A stretch of DNA of 64,000 bases, taken from the NCBI RefSeq assembly GCF_000276665.1, contig NW_004955484.1, positions 5,526,444 to 5,590,443 of the forward strand, read 5' to 3'. The notes under the pieces were generated by a model. That model searched no databases. It saw only the letters and a program-made list of their open reading frames with translations, and was not told the DNA's origin. Shown here piece after piece: positions 35,545 through 47,524 of this stretch. The stretch comes from Chinchilla lanigera (Eukaryota; Chordata; Mammalia; Rodentia; Chinchillidae). Numbering within the stretch: position 1 is the stretch's first letter; the number at the start of each line of letters is the position of its first letter. A program made the translations under genes and the position numbers.

Positions 35545-37525
35545 TGTTGGAGGAGGGGGAGGGGAGGATTGTCTAGTATGCATTTAGAGGAAGGACTGAG
35601 ATGAGGAATACGTAATCAGAAGCCATCACAATTACAAATGTAAATGAACAGGCAATTGGCACTGACCTTTGTAGATTGTTAGAGGACTAATTAAGGCAAA
35701 TCAAGAACTCTGTTCCAACAGAAAAACAAGACAGTGTACACCCTGAGAACTGCTCCCAGCCCTGCTATGGAGATGCAAAATGCAAAAGAATCAAGCTATA
35801 ACCAAACCATGAGTGCTTTACATTGACAAATAGAAAACTATCTCCATGAAGAAAGGACAGTCAAGATTTACTTCTTGGCACACTGTTTGTGATTTTGCTA
35901 AAACTCTCTATCACGAAGTACTGCGTGAGTTCTTGCCATGTGCCTGACATTCTTTGATTCCATATAGATTCCCACGCACGAAACACCAGATACATCAAGT
36001 ACAAACTCTTTCTTTGGTTAGTGTGGTTATTTTTAAAGATGCAAAGGAAGTGATTTTTTTAAAAAATCAAGCTGTATGTTATTCTATAAACTCCATTTCT
36101 CATTGAACATTATATTCTCCTTTCATAATGATCTCATAATGATTTCATAATGATCTCTGTACCTACACGGCAAAGCATCTTTCTAAAAAGCACTCATAAA
36201 TTTACCTTTCTTGTCTAAGTAATCTACTTAGAATAGATAAAGCCCTATTTCCTCTATTCCTCCATAAACACTTAAAATTTCAATCACCCCAATGTTTTGG
36301 GTGTACTTTCACATTTAATTTCTCAAGTTGCATATACTTTAGCCTCATGTGCTCCCCAAGAACACAAGAAGTAAAAAAAGAGAAGAAGATTCATAACTGT
36401 ACTAGTTTCACACACACAGAAAAAAACTTTAGAACTACAGAACTGGCCACAACATATTTTTGTACTATGAGAAAAATTATACTGAAATTGCATATAATTT
36501 AGCTATTTATAAAAGAAGATGCACTTTGTGCTTAGAGGGCAAGCTTCTGCCAATCTGAAAAATAAAAACAAAGCCAAACGGAATGGCTGAAAATGGTGTA
36601 CTTTCTTATCCTCTTAAGCTATTTTGAGTTAAGTAAAGCCCCCTGAAACTTGGTTGAACAAAAAAGATCCCCTAAACAAAGCCAGGGAGTGCCTCAGCAA
36701 AAGCTGCCACTAAAACCACATCATCCCTTGACAAGTTGTGTCTACCTCTCTAACCCCAGAAATTCACAACTTTGAAAGCCAAAGACGTGTTACTCAAAGG
36801 GGCTCCACGCAAAATAGGCAAACTCTGAGTGACTGCACCCTCTGTAAACTGAGTCTTCCTCTGATCACCTCAGTGCCGTAGCTGGTGGACCAGCCGGTGT
36901 GTCATGTTACAGTGGACAGTAGGCATTAGCTGTGTCCTCCAACTCATGAAAGGCTTGTATCCAATAGGACCTCCAGGAATTTTCAGTTTAATCACCTTTA
37001 TGCAAAGTTTTGAGATCTATGTCTACAGGAAAGAAGTAGTAAGGCAAGAGGAGTAAGTAAAAAGACAGGAGGAGGAGGAGGAAGAAAGCCAACTGCAGAA
37101 ACACAAAGGGTCTCTTGTATTTCTCCAAGTCCAGGGCATGACACAGTGAAATTAACTACAGTTTCACCCAGGAGCCAGAAATGCCTTTTTAATAGGCAAA
37201 CAGAGAAGTTGATCCTACACATGGCTCACATACATGAGAGCTTTCCATCTTTCTAGAACTTCTGGTCCACTAAAGGGAAGCAGAGCTGATGCCAGCAACT
37301 GAGAGAGAACCCACTGCAGCAGCCCACAAGGCTGGGCCCCCATACCTGCCTGTAGGGAGGGGTGGAGCACAAAAAATAGATCCCAACAAAGAGTCTATTT
37401 CACTTCGTAGAGAAAACATTCAAGCTAATAATCAAAAGTCCATGTAGAAACGTAAAACTGCTAAGGATGAAATCAGGGCTTCATCTTTCCTTATAGATGT
37501 GTATTTCCAAGTTGTTTTCATCTTT
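35545..37525. other. AT-rich unique intron with a short tandem repeat
   Basis: AT-rich sequence without a clear transposon. The only ordered structure is three tandem copies of CATAATGATCT/CATAATGATTT at 36124-36156. Confidence 0.45.
36124..36156 (+). repeat. 11-bp tandem triplication
   Basis: Three head-to-tail units, CATAATGATCT, CATAATGATTT, CATAATGATCT, with one substitution in the middle unit. Confidence 0.85.
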
Positions 37526-37530
37526 TTGGC

Positions 37531-37625
37531 ATTTTGTTTTGTTTTGTTTTTGTGATTCTGAGGGTCAATTCCAGGACCATGTGTGTGCTAGGCAAGTACT
37601 CTACCGCTGAGCTATACCCCCACCC
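37531..37625 (-). mobile_element. Old ID-type SINE
   Basis: On the minus strand it reads GGGTGGGGGTATAGCTCAGC, GGTAGAGTACTTGCCTAGCA, then an AATTGACCCTCAGAATCAC end and a CAAAA-repeat tail. It is tRNA-derived and diverged, with no clear target-site duplication. Confidence 0.8.
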
Positions 37626-37629
37626 ATCC

Positions 37630-39890
37630 AATCATTCTTAAAACAGGAAGACCAATCATGCCTGTATGCACGAGTGCATACACGTGTGTGTCTACTATAG
37701 AGTGGGGGCAGAAAGAAGAGCATCACACGAGGCGAATACCACCAGGGTTTGGGACTTGGGCTGCCTGCTGACCTAAAAGTGACACTCCACCACAAGCAGG
37801 ACCAACTGGGGGTGTGGCTTGCCTACATGCACACGGCCAGCAGCCAAGGGTTCCCCATCCGGTGTGGGGCAGGACCCTCTGGTTACAAGTCCACAGCTAC
37901 AGGCAACAGATACCAATCCTGGCCATGAGCAGAAAGTTCTGAAGGACAGAGGAGACCTCCACAGTTTCCTCCATCTCACCTCCTTCCTCCACGGGCTGAC
38001 GGGCCATGTGGTGAGACTGGCTAGCTGGCAAACAAGGGAGTTAAGACAGGTAACACTGGGAGAGATCTTTTTGTAGTCTACAGGACAGAGTTCGTTCCAT
38101 TCTTGATACTTCCCAAAGGCTCAGCCTAGGGCTTGGAAAGGAAGAAAAAGGTGATTTCTGATGCCTCTGCATAAAACTTTGCGGTATATGGACAACAGAG
38201 AAGAAAAGGAGAGGAAGAAAGGAGAAAGGCTGCTGCCATCATTGAACTTGGGCAGCACGGCCACTGGGGCGGAGTAGGCGGGGCACTGGCGGGACTCAAA
38301 AGGCTTCTCAGTGCTTCAAGTACCACATGAATGGTGCTTCCAGCTGGAGAATCACGTCCTGATCCTTCTGCTAAAGTGTCGAGAACCACGAGTACTTTAC
38401 AAAGTCTGTGTTTACAAATTTGAAGCTGATGATCTTAAATGTCAGGCCCGAAATGTCCCTGTTCTTGAAGACATTCTTTCCACGTCTTAAGAGCCAATCC
38501 CTGGGGACAGGGAGGATACGTTTTAAGATGTGTTTTCTCACAGGGATCTCTGAAACAGAACCAAGTTCCTGTTAATGTCAGCGTGAGTATTACCTAATAA
38601 TCAGTCCCTCTGTCGTCAGCAGTACAAGCTTCAGCGGGAAATGAGGGTGGGGGGAGGACACAGCAATACACCGCTGGGGGCCAAAGACAATATAAAAGGA
38701 TTTGGAAATGCAGACAGGAAGTTGACTATGTCCACTGAAGTTGCTCAGATATTGCGGGTGGCGGGGGCGCTAATACGCACTAAATGAGAGCAATCCAGAG
38801 GGCAGTAGTGGAGTAGGAAAGCAATTCCAGAGTGAACTGCACAAACAGAAGTATTACATTATAAAACAGAGCCCTGTTTATCCCTGTCCAAAAACCTGGG
38901 TGAAACGGCAGCTGTGCACTGTTTAGTTTGGGGCACCTCATTAATAAAAAGGGAATTCTGAGCAGAGTGAAAGAAAGAACTGAGGGGTGAACAGGACCAG
39001 CTTTTAACTGAAGAGTAAAACAATGACCGAAGAAAAGAAGATACAAACACCAAGAGGAATGGGTCCACATGTATGTCAACAGAAGGCGGGAGACGCCCAT
39101 GAAATAACAGCACAATAACGGGGAGGAGCAGAGGCCAAATATTAAAGTATGGACCAGGGTTCCCCATAGCCAGGTGGCACAATGACCTCAGGCTTTGAGG
39201 ACAGAAGAGGGTCTGTGGGTGCCTGACCCCAGTGTATCCCTGAGGACACTCACACATATGTGACAGAGACACGCAGAGACAGGCAGAAGCGGCACAGAAA
39301 TACTTATACTTTAACCAGAAAAGCCATGCGGAAACACACAGGAAAGAACAGTCTTGCAGTGACCTGGAAGTGACAGAAATTATCCTGATTCCCATCTGTA
39401 CTTTCCTGAAGAGACAATTCGTACTGGCTATCAGGAGAACATATTGCCCTGATGTGAAACCTCAACTACCCCAGCAGGGAGGGAAACTCCTAAATTGCAG
39501 TGTATCCTGTCCTAGGGGAACTGCAGTTTCATTTCCATGGAGCAGACAGCCACAGAGGCGCCGGAGAGTGTGGACAGGAGCTGGTGGGCAGATGGCTCCA
39601 GAAGGGTCAAGAGAGAGACAGACACCTTCAGGAGGAAACAAAGCTGATGGAAAAACTGACAGCACAGAGCACTCAGAGATTAGGAAACATCTACTCCGGC
39701 AGAGTAAGGTGAGCCATGAATTAATCATAGGTACCTAGAAAACCAGGGAAAACAAAAAGTTGTACAAGAAGGTAAATGAAATTATAAAACTCTACATGGC
39801 TCAGCTGTGATTAATATTTATAGAGTTATAATAATGAAAACACTGAATACTAATATAACCCCAAATTATTAGAAGACTGAGAGAGGGAAA
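37630..39890. other. Unique intron, nothing identified
   Basis: No gene or repeat is recognised. The minus-strand ORF at 38859-39395 is hydrophobic and Ser/Cys/Leu-rich but has no family resemblance. Confidence 0.45.
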
Positions 39891-39895
39891 GATGG

Positions 39896-40400
39896 AACGT
39901 GCAGGGGGGTGGGGAGTGTGGAAGAGGCAGAGGCATGTGTGAGGCGCGCTGTCTGTTGGTGAGTGTGCGGGGGCTGTGTGTCACGTTTGCGAGGTGTGTG
40001 GATGCATGTGGGTGTGTGGGGCACAGTGTCTGTTGGTGTATGTATGGATAGAGTGTTACCATTATGTTTATGAAGTGCGTAAGTGTGTGTAGGGTGTTTA
40101 GGGCTGCGGTGCCTATGTATTTGTGGCGTGTGTACGGGATTTGGAGGATGGGGGTATAGCATCTGAGGTATCTGCGGGGTAAGCATGTGTTCCGAGTATT
40201 GTGGTGTCACATCTGTTGGCTGGGAGAAACGTGAGCATGATATAGGCGGTGAGGGGGATGGTACATCGCACGCAGTGGAATGTGTTTGCAGGGAGGGTGG
40301 GAGAGGTGGGGCACTGTGTGCAGGGAGGAATGAGGTGTCAGTGCATGCAGTGTGTGTGTGAGCTTGTGGATGGGTCTGTGTGAGTGGGTGGAGTGAGAGA
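39896..40400. repeat. Degenerate G/T-rich low-complexity tract
   Basis: About 500 bases dominated by GTGTG, GGGTG and TGTGTTTG variants on the plus strand, without a constant unit. It opens a chance minus-strand frame rich in His, Thr and Pro. It is probably an old, decayed GT-type satellite or a slippage-prone region. Confidence 0.65.
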
Positions 40401-41346
40401 ATTTATAGAATAGCACGCTCACGAAGCCCACATCTTCTGGACTAGAAAGCCAAGAGATGTCTAAAACTTAAAAATAATCAAGCAACAGGAGCAGAAGCTG
40501 TTGAAAAATAAGAAAGTAAGCCACAAAGGATATATCTCAAAGTTGAAAACCCTGAAGAATGAGATGAGGGAAAAGTTATGCCATGCTTTATAAGGTTTAC
40601 CGAAAGGTTTTACCTCTAAAGACTAGAAAAATGTACACTTTGGAAGCAATAAAATGAAAACCTCACACAGCCACAGTGGCTCAATGGCTGAGAATGTGCT
40701 GCAGGAGATGAGGGCTGAGGAGTGGCCTTGAGGCCAGATCAGCCAGGTCATTAGACACGGTGCAAGCAGAAGGAAGAAAAGGTCTGCTGGGGAGAGGCAT
40801 GAGCTCAGCGTCCAAGAGTGCGGGCCAGCAAGATGTCTGGGGAGCTGACTGAGGGCATTTGGCAACCCCTGGGATCAGAGCTTTAAGAGGCTGCGAACTG
40901 AGGGCCAGGGCCTGATGCCCAGTGACAGTGGCATGTGTCAGGCTGAAGACCAAGAGGCTGGGATGGGCATGCACAACTGTCAAGGGAAACAGGAGGAGTA
41001 GAGAGAAACAAGCCCCAGTAGCCAGGGGAAAGGAGCTTCCAGAAGGGACGAGGCAGCCCTTGCAAACTCTACAGAAAGAGAGAATGAGGACCTGCACACA
41101 GCCACGGAGCGGGGCAAATCCTAGGCCACTGGTTCCCTTCAGGGAGTGGTTGGGGGACAGGAGGAAACAGGCATGAGTTGGCTGAGGTGTGGACTCAGTG
41201 ATACAGATCATGCTTCCAGTGGGAGTCTATGATTAAGGCAGGGCTTTCATACTACGTTTTTAAAGTGGCAAATAACTGTCTTGTGCTTGCTTCCAAGTTA
41301 AGAGAAGGGACTCCAAGATTGCGAAAAAAACAAAGAAAGAAGGAAA

Positions 41347-41531
41347 NNNNNNNNNNNNNNNNNNNNNNNNNNNNNNNNNNNNNNNNNNNNNNNNNNNNNN
41401 NNNNNNNNNNNNNNNNNNNNNNNNNNNNNNNNNNNNNNNNNNNNNNNNNNNNNNNNNNNNNNNNNNNNNNNNNNNNNNNNNNNNNNNNNNNNNNNNNNNN
41501 NNNNNNNNNNNNNNNNNNNNNNNNNNNNNNN
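41347..41531. other. Assembly gap (185 N)
   Basis: Unresolved bases. The gap abuts a GAACAA hexamer repeat on its right and an A/G-rich run on its left, so the missing DNA is likely repeat. Open frames reported across the gap are artefacts. Confidence 0.98.
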
Positions 41532-41574
41532 GAACAAGAACAAGAACAAGAACAAGAACAAGAACAAGAACAAG
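41532..41574 (+). repeat. (GAACAA)n hexamer repeat at the gap edge
   Basis: Seven consecutive GAACAA units run from the last N to GAGGGG. True length is unknown because the left side is unsequenced. Confidence 0.93.
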
Positions 41575-42188
41575 AGGGGATTCTGCCAAAGAGCTCCAAA
41601 TGGGAACAAGAGTCACAAGAAAGGAGCAAGGGAGAAAAGGTGACCACAGATGAGACGGCAGAAGGGAAGGCAGAAACCAAGCAAGTTCCACCAGAAAATC
41701 TTGATTCTGTGGGGCAGCAAGAAGCCTGTGCTCACAGAACGACAAGAATCTCTCTCAAATGCAATTAAGATTTTTATAAGAAGTTCTAGGTTTGATCCTC
41801 CCTGAAGTCCACTTTTACAGGCCAGACTCTGAGGCCACAAACTGTCTCCTCGTAATACTAAACAAGGCAGGCAATTGAGCCTCTGCTGGATCAGAATGTA
41901 CAATAGTGGAATCCAGAGTATGCACTGGGAGAATGCGAGGGTAGGAGACAGAAGGTCTTCTGTGGGTCTCCCCCTGGGTAGCGGCTTGCGCCTTCCTTAC
42001 GGTCGAGCACAACTTTGAAGTGGAGTCTACTAAGCTGCTTTAAAAACAAAATAAAAGGTACCATGACCTTCCAGAACACAGCGGCCACCCGGGAGGCCAG
42101 CAACAGGCATGTCTTCCTCCAACAGAAGCCCTCAGGAGGCCTCGTGGAGACCAGCACTCTCGCCCGCTGTGGCCCACCACGCCTGCAG

Positions 42189-42197
42189 ATGCCTCAC
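42189..42197 (-). other. ZFHX3: 5' splice site (donor) of the ZFHX3 exon
   Basis: On the minus strand the exon ends CCCAG and is followed by GTGAGGCAT, a good match to the GTRAGT donor consensus. The split codon begins with G, so the next exon must supply two bases; a Glu codon (G|AA or G|AG) would match the family sequence. Confidence 0.85.
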
Positions 42198-42429
42198 CTG
42201 GGTCGGTCGAGGGACACTTGCGGATGGTGAAGATCTGCCCCAGGTCCTCGTCCTCTTCTGGAAGGCCTTTCTGCAGCCGCTGCAGCTTGCGCAGGCTCTC
42301 GCTGCGCTGGTGCTTCATGGAGCGCACATGCTGAATGAGGTTGAGCTTGGCCTTGGTGGAGTAGTTGCACAGGACGCAGTGGTAGTAGCAGCTCTCGCCC
42401 TCCACGCCGCTCTCATGCTGCTGCAGGTG
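42198..42429 (-). CDS. ZFHX3: Internal coding exon of ZFHX3 with a C2H2 zinc finger
   Basis: This exon encodes part of the giant zinc-finger/homeobox transcription factor ZFHX3 (ATBF1), a nuclear DNA-binding regulator of neuronal and muscle differentiation, circadian output and cardiac rhythm. Read on the minus strand it gives 77 full codons plus one base. Exon residues 16-40 form a finger, C-x2-C-x12-H-x5-H, with Cys 18 and 21 and His 34 and 40. It is followed by a basic, Leu/Arg/Gln-rich helix (about 41-57), an acidic patch (about 58-62), and the stretch [14 protein letters not shown], which I recognise as ZFHX3. The exon starts in phase 0 after a CAG acceptor and ends one base into a codon before GTGAGG. 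No stop or frameshift interrupts it. The paralogue ZFHX4 is the main alternative, but the acidic and IRKCPSTDP segments favour ZFHX3. Start and stop codons and all four homeodomains lie outside the window. Family roles are established knowledge; the assignment comes from recognising the protein sequence. Confidence 0.93.
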
Positions 42430-42455
42430 CTGCAGGGACAGAGGAGGGGAACATG
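42430..42455 (-). other. ZFHX3: 3' splice site (acceptor) of the ZFHX3 exon
   Basis: On the minus strand a pyrimidine-rich run (CCCCTCCTCTGTCCCTGCAG) ends in the acceptor AG at 42431-42430, directly before the CAC codon that opens the exon in phase 0. The tract is strong, which suggests constitutive use. Confidence 0.85.
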
Positions 42456-42778
42456 CCCTGTGTCAGCCACTGGAAGCCTGCCACTGCCACGAATCCACCC
42501 GGACTGGTTGTGGACCGAGGCAGGCATACCACCAGGGGACACACTGGGACAACCAAAAGGGATGGTGGCCAATGATAAGGTTCCTCAGAGGGGGTGTCTT
42601 CCCCCACACTCACTTCTCTAGCAGCTCTGTGAAGATAAGCAGCAGGTGACTTCCATTCCTGTCTCCCCTAAAGGCCTTGCTCAAGTACTGGTAACACTGC
42701 TCATCGATGGGGCCCTCCCAGTGTCACGACTATTAAAGATTTCTTTCACTTGCCCAAGTGTCCTGCTTTGCTTAGATT

Positions 42779-42990
42779 GGGGGTCAGCAAACTGCAGCCT
42801 TTCTGCCAAATACAACCCACTGCCTGTTACTGTAAATAGAGTTTTACCGGAACACAGCCATATCCATTGACTTAAGTACAATCTATGGCTGCTTTTGCGG
42901 CATCAGAGTTGAACAGCTGTGACAGAGACGATATGGCCTGCAGAGCCTAAAATGTTCTCCAGTCCTTTACAGACAAAGTCAGCCCACCCT
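42779..42990 (-). repeat. hAT-type non-autonomous DNA transposon relic (copy 1)
   Basis: GGGGTCAGCAAACTGCAGCC at one end, TTACTGTAAATAGAGTTTTA and CCGGAACACAGCCATATCCA inside, and GATATGGCCTGCAGAGCCTA near the other end. It matches, in reverse, the family seen at 57408-57595. These are ancient mammalian cut-and-paste MITEs; I am not certain of the database family name. Confidence 0.7.
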
Positions 42991-43099
42991 GCTTTGGTGA
43001 CAGCCAATGGTCACCCCACCTGTACAGCAAGCGCCCTGGATCTGCAACACAGAGCCAAAGCTACCATCTGGCCCTTCCACCTAAAGGACAACTCAAGTT

Positions 43100-46000
43100 T
43101 TTGGTTTTTGTAACTACAGTCTACTGGGAGACTCCAAAATCAGACTTTCCTCTAGATTCAAAAGTGACAGGTAAATAAATTTCTCCCGACTAGGTCCCTA
43201 TCAATAGTTCAAGATCGCCTGGCTCAGCACTGGTCAGCATCATCGGTCATCTGGTGTATCCTATGGTCACAGTGACGCTCTCTGTGTGTGCAGCAGACAC
43301 GGTGCCAAGTCTGCAGCATGCAAGCCTGAGAGCCAGCAGGAAGCAGGCACACACGGGATTAACGTTTAAGATGCAAGAAAGGTCGCAGTCACAGAAAGTC
43401 AGCAGACCCCAGACTTCTGTGCTTACGAGAATTAAAGATCACCCAAGAGCCACACTGACAACATTCTGGGGCCTCTTGGGAATGTGATGAAAGCTATGGA
43501 CCATTTCTTCTAATAGGCAAGGAAGTGATATACTCTGTCATTCCACATGACCCAGGGCAGGGGAAGGAGCTTTTCTACCGGCTGTGCATGAAGCAGAGAA
43601 CCCACAAGCTTAAATGACTAAGCCAAGGTGACCAGCTAGTGAGAAAGACGAAGTAGAAGGCAGGGCTTACCTCCCCCTACCACGTACCCAGCATCCTCCT
43701 GGAGGAGGGAACTCGGATAATGCATGATCTGGTCTTTCCCTCTTTCTCCTCACTACCCCACCTCCACCCCAGTCACCCAAGTGTGGCCTAAGGAGCGAGC
43801 CAAGCATGCAGAGGGTCCCTCACCTCCTTTCTGACCCACAGAGGACCTGTTGGCTGCCCATGCCTTGACCATGGTTTCAGCCACTGCTAGAGTCTCTCCC
43901 CTGCCCAGGCTATCATGTGAGGTGCTCAGAAGCCGGAGTAGCTGGAATGTCCTGCACTTCCGGTGAGACTGTCCTTAGGAGCACTTCCTAGCGGGTGATA
44001 CTGTGCTCAGATTCACACACTCACATGCCTATGTCCGACCTGTGCTCACAAAGTCTGAAAACCCCAGGAGTACATGCGCACTTTGTTGGAAGAAGAAAAA
44101 GGAACGCACCAATTAGGTGCCATAGCAATGCACTAAGGACCTTGGGGCCTTCAGACTGACTAACATGCTCCAGAAGAAACTGCGCTCACCTGCAGGTGTG
44201 GATGCAAAAGGTTCCACAGGCATCAGAGAACAATCCCGCTCGCGCAAATGGGTGAGTCAATACCCACAAGTGCTTAGAACCAGATAGATAAAATCCTTAC
44301 AAGTAACAGCTGTCCTAGAAGAGTTTCACAACCAGGAGCTGGATGAACCAGTGAGACCTCAAACTTACATGTTAGGGAAACTGCAACTGACAATAAAAAG
44401 CTATTTTTCTTGAAATAAATTTGAGCTTTTTTAATGGTTTGTCTCCAGCGTTCCTCCTCAGAGACAAGGCTCCCTACAGAGGCCTTGGGGAGGACGGGGT
44501 ACACCAAGACACTGTGTTCTGAGGCCGCACCCTGGGCGGAGGGGTCTGCTGGGGCGGATGCGAACGAAGGAAAGAACATGGTTGCCCAAGGACCTGTCCC
44601 TTTGCTTCTCCGTAAGCCGGCTCAAAAGGCAAAAGCCCAGCAGGACCTGGGAACCACGGTCTCATCTGGAACTGGAAGCAGGAAAGAGATGCAGGAGCTG
44701 GGAACTGTTGTCTGGGGCCTCCTAAGACCAAAAGAATGAACTTATTAAAGCTACTACTGAAAGGAGTGAATAAAAGCTAACAGAAAATAACCACAAGTCC
44801 AAGGCAACATGTTTTTTCAAGGGATTTTGGTTGTGTCATAAACTATGAAATCAGAGCAAAAATCACTGAAGTCTTACTTCCAAGTCCCCATTATCACCCC
44901 CCATGAAACAGGACTTCCTTGCAATAAGGCATGGGATTTTAAACAGAAAACTGTAATACGGACCTAAGAGTTGTATTCCAAATGGCGGGGGTTTCCGATC
45001 TCTGAGCCAGAAGAAAAGGGTAAGACAGCCAAAAAGAAATGAGTGGGAATTGAGATGTCAAATGTCCGGTCCTCAAATCCAAAGGCTCTTGGGTGACAGG
45101 GCTGTATAAATCCTGAACTGAAATAAACATCATACTAGGAACTTCTGCTTTAAAAAAAAAAAAAAAGACCGGTGTGATGAGACTATTCCAAAGCCACTCT
45201 ACTTTCAAGCTCACGTTGGTAACTGCAGTCTCTTGGACTGCCCCAAATCCTTTTTTCTGTCACTTGAGAGCCATTTCAGGAAAAGAAACAGTCACATACG
45301 ACAAACCACGGAGAAAAGGAAAGAAAACTAGGAAACCACAGCCATGATCTCTTTCGCTGATGCTGGTACAGGGGACATTCAAGGGCATCTCATAACAACC
45401 TACACAAAAGCTTAATTCAAACTTCCAGGCTTGTTCCCCTCTCCAACTTCCTTCTCCCAGACACTAAAAAAATTCCAGAATAAACTACACCTTGGTTTCT
45501 AAGAAATACTGGCTTAGAAAGGTTACAGCTCACTCCAAATCTGTACTTCCCACCTGAGTCTATTGATGCTGACCTACGTGTGACAACTCCCACCCCTGGT
45601 ACTTCTTGGCCACCCAAGCTGGAGTAAAGAGACTCAGGGCTAGCGGTGGGGCCTGACCACTGTGTCCTTCTCCATTCCCCAACCCTGAGTAAGTTAATCC
45701 CTTGACCCTGCTGGCCAGGCCTGTCTCCCTCCTGAGTGGCACGGGCTGCTCCCCAGAACCCCACCCTGAGAAAGGCCTGACATGAAGCTGCAGGAGTGGC
45801 TGGACATGCAGGGGAGGACTCCCTGGGCAAGTCAGACAGCCAAGGACATGCCTTCCTCACCGAAGAGCAGAGATGTTTTCATCTGGAGAAGGAGGGAGAA
45901 TAATTTGTTCCTGACCCAGCTAATTAGAATACCCTCAATTGGGATCACAATGTATTTAATTAAATTCACTGTAATATACGAAGAATCCACCAAGGCACAA

Positions 46001-47520
46001 ATCCCAGTGGTATACTCAATAACACAGTTGCCTCCTTTCAGAGTTCTTGCTCTCTTGGCCAGGCAGGAAATTTTTCTCCCACACAAATCCTGAATTCCCT
46101 CATGTCCCACCTCTATAGCGGGGCTCTCCCATCTGGGAGGAGGGGAAACCCAGGTTGTGGTTCACTTTTTTCTCTTTATGTTCATGATTCTTCCCTCTTT
46201 CCTCTGTCAGGTTGGCAGTGTGGTTAGAAACCAAAACAAAACAAAACAACAACTTTAGCTGTGGTTGGGGCTGCAGCACACAGGGGCCCATGGGAGGCTG
46301 GGTGCAGAGCCCACGACGTGGGGTTTGTTTCGGTTCAATGCTAAGTGTCTGAAACACCCTGGACCCTCTGTGTGCGCCTGTGCCTTTCTCACCCTTCACA
46401 GATAGTTACGTTCAAAAACGCTCCTGGCAGTCAGCGGGAAGATGACCCTCCCGTGCTTCTGACATGCAAACATCTGAGGTTCCACATCTGTTTCTGTGAT
46501 GTCCTTTCTCCGTCCAGTTCACAGGGAAGAACCCAGAAAAGCAAAACCTTCCCTGCGGTTGGAGGCACTCTGTCAGCCAGCCTGGCACATAAAGTGAGTG
46601 CAAAAAGCAAATTAATAATTAAAACAGAAAGGAAGGAAGAGGGGCCAGGCTGCATGGCTTCATGGGATTCTACCCCATTAATATGTTGGGCTCGTTCACC
46701 CTGGCCAAATACTGAAAGTCAAAGAGGGCTCTTGTTAGAAAATAATTCATCGTGAAAATCAAAAAAATGTGTTCCTGTTACTTGTTTCCCAGGAAAACTA
46801 ACCAACTTCTGTCAGAGAACATTGATTTGTATAAATCTGGAGGGGCCCCGGCTCCCTCCTCCTCCCTAACACTAGGAAACTTCTAACATCTGGTTCTTCA
46901 TGCATGGAATGCAAATATCGATCAGGTTTTGACACGGCCGCCTTTTTAAAGTCGAAGTGGACAAAGCGCATTCTGACACGAGCGCATACACACCTGTGAT
47001 TCACAAAAGACATTTCCTTGGGGAGTAACACCTGTTCCCATCAACACACCCACGCCCACCCTCTCCTTGGGTACCACAATGTAACCCTATTCCGAGAGCA
47101 AGTGAAATGGCAAAGCTCTTTGATATGGGGAGGCAGCTTCCTGGCATGCCCCTCAGCAACTGGGGTACCTGGGGGATACCAGAAGAAAGCTCAATCACAG
47201 GATGTCCTGCAAGGCCCCTCAGAAACCTATGATTCTCTTGGGGCCTAAAAACCTGGAGGTCTCAAAACAGAAGAGGCCACCATCGGGGCGCCCCGCTGGA
47301 AGGAAAGGCTGCCAACCACAGCATGTCCCGGATTTCAGGCTCGCTCTGTCGGGAGAGGGTATAAAATATTACCAACAAATCCAGTAAGAAGGGACCAGGG
47401 AGAGATGGAAATTCACAGTTAGCTTGTGAATTTCCTAACATCTTAAGAGGCCCGAGGAAGTCATAAGTGGGCAGTCAGTCACAACTGTAGGAACACACAC
47501 CATTTACCCGGCAGCCCCTG
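43100..47520. other. Mostly unique intron upstream of the exon
   Basis: No exon is recognised. A weak antisense MIR-like stretch lies at 43610-43670 (GGTGACCAGCTAGTGAGAAA). A poly(A)-type run at 45150-45167 has no attached SINE I can name. The AT-rich block at 45885-46010 is listed separately. Confidence 0.45.
45885..46010. promoter_or_regulatory. Candidate conserved AT-rich block
   Basis: CAGCTAATTAGAATACCCTC and ATGTATTTAATTAAATTCAC supply palindromic homeodomain sites (TAATTA, TTAATTAA) in repeat-free DNA. Weak evidence, based on motifs only. Confidence 0.25.
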
Positions 47521-47524
47521 CACA

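Larger units (their letters stand above)
1..42197 (-). other. ZFHX3: ZFHX3 intron downstream of the exon (partial)
   Basis: This is inferred intron, transcribed on the minus strand and running from the donor at 42197 past the left edge. It holds no recognisable exon. Its identifiable content is interspersed repeats, simple repeats and several unique AT-rich blocks, listed separately. Short ORFs throughout have no protein resemblance. Giant introns around this part of ZFHX3 are usual in mammals. Confidence 0.85.

Noticed and set aside
38859..39395. Hydrophobic minus-strand ORF of 178 codons, membrane-protein-like
   Set aside because: No family resemblance, no clear signal peptide or splice context, and U-rich reading of A-rich DNA readily gives Leu/Phe-rich frames.
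39869..40210. His/Thr/Pro-rich minus-strand open frame
   Set aside because: It is a direct translation of a degenerate GT/CA tract and reflects low complexity.
41229..41768. Frames running through the N gap with an EQEQEQ-like repeat
   Set aside because: The frame is held open by undetermined bases and by a GAACAA microsatellite; it is an artefact.
43610..43670. MIR-like segment
   Set aside because: Only about 60 bases resemble the MIR core; too short and degraded to list as a firm repeat.
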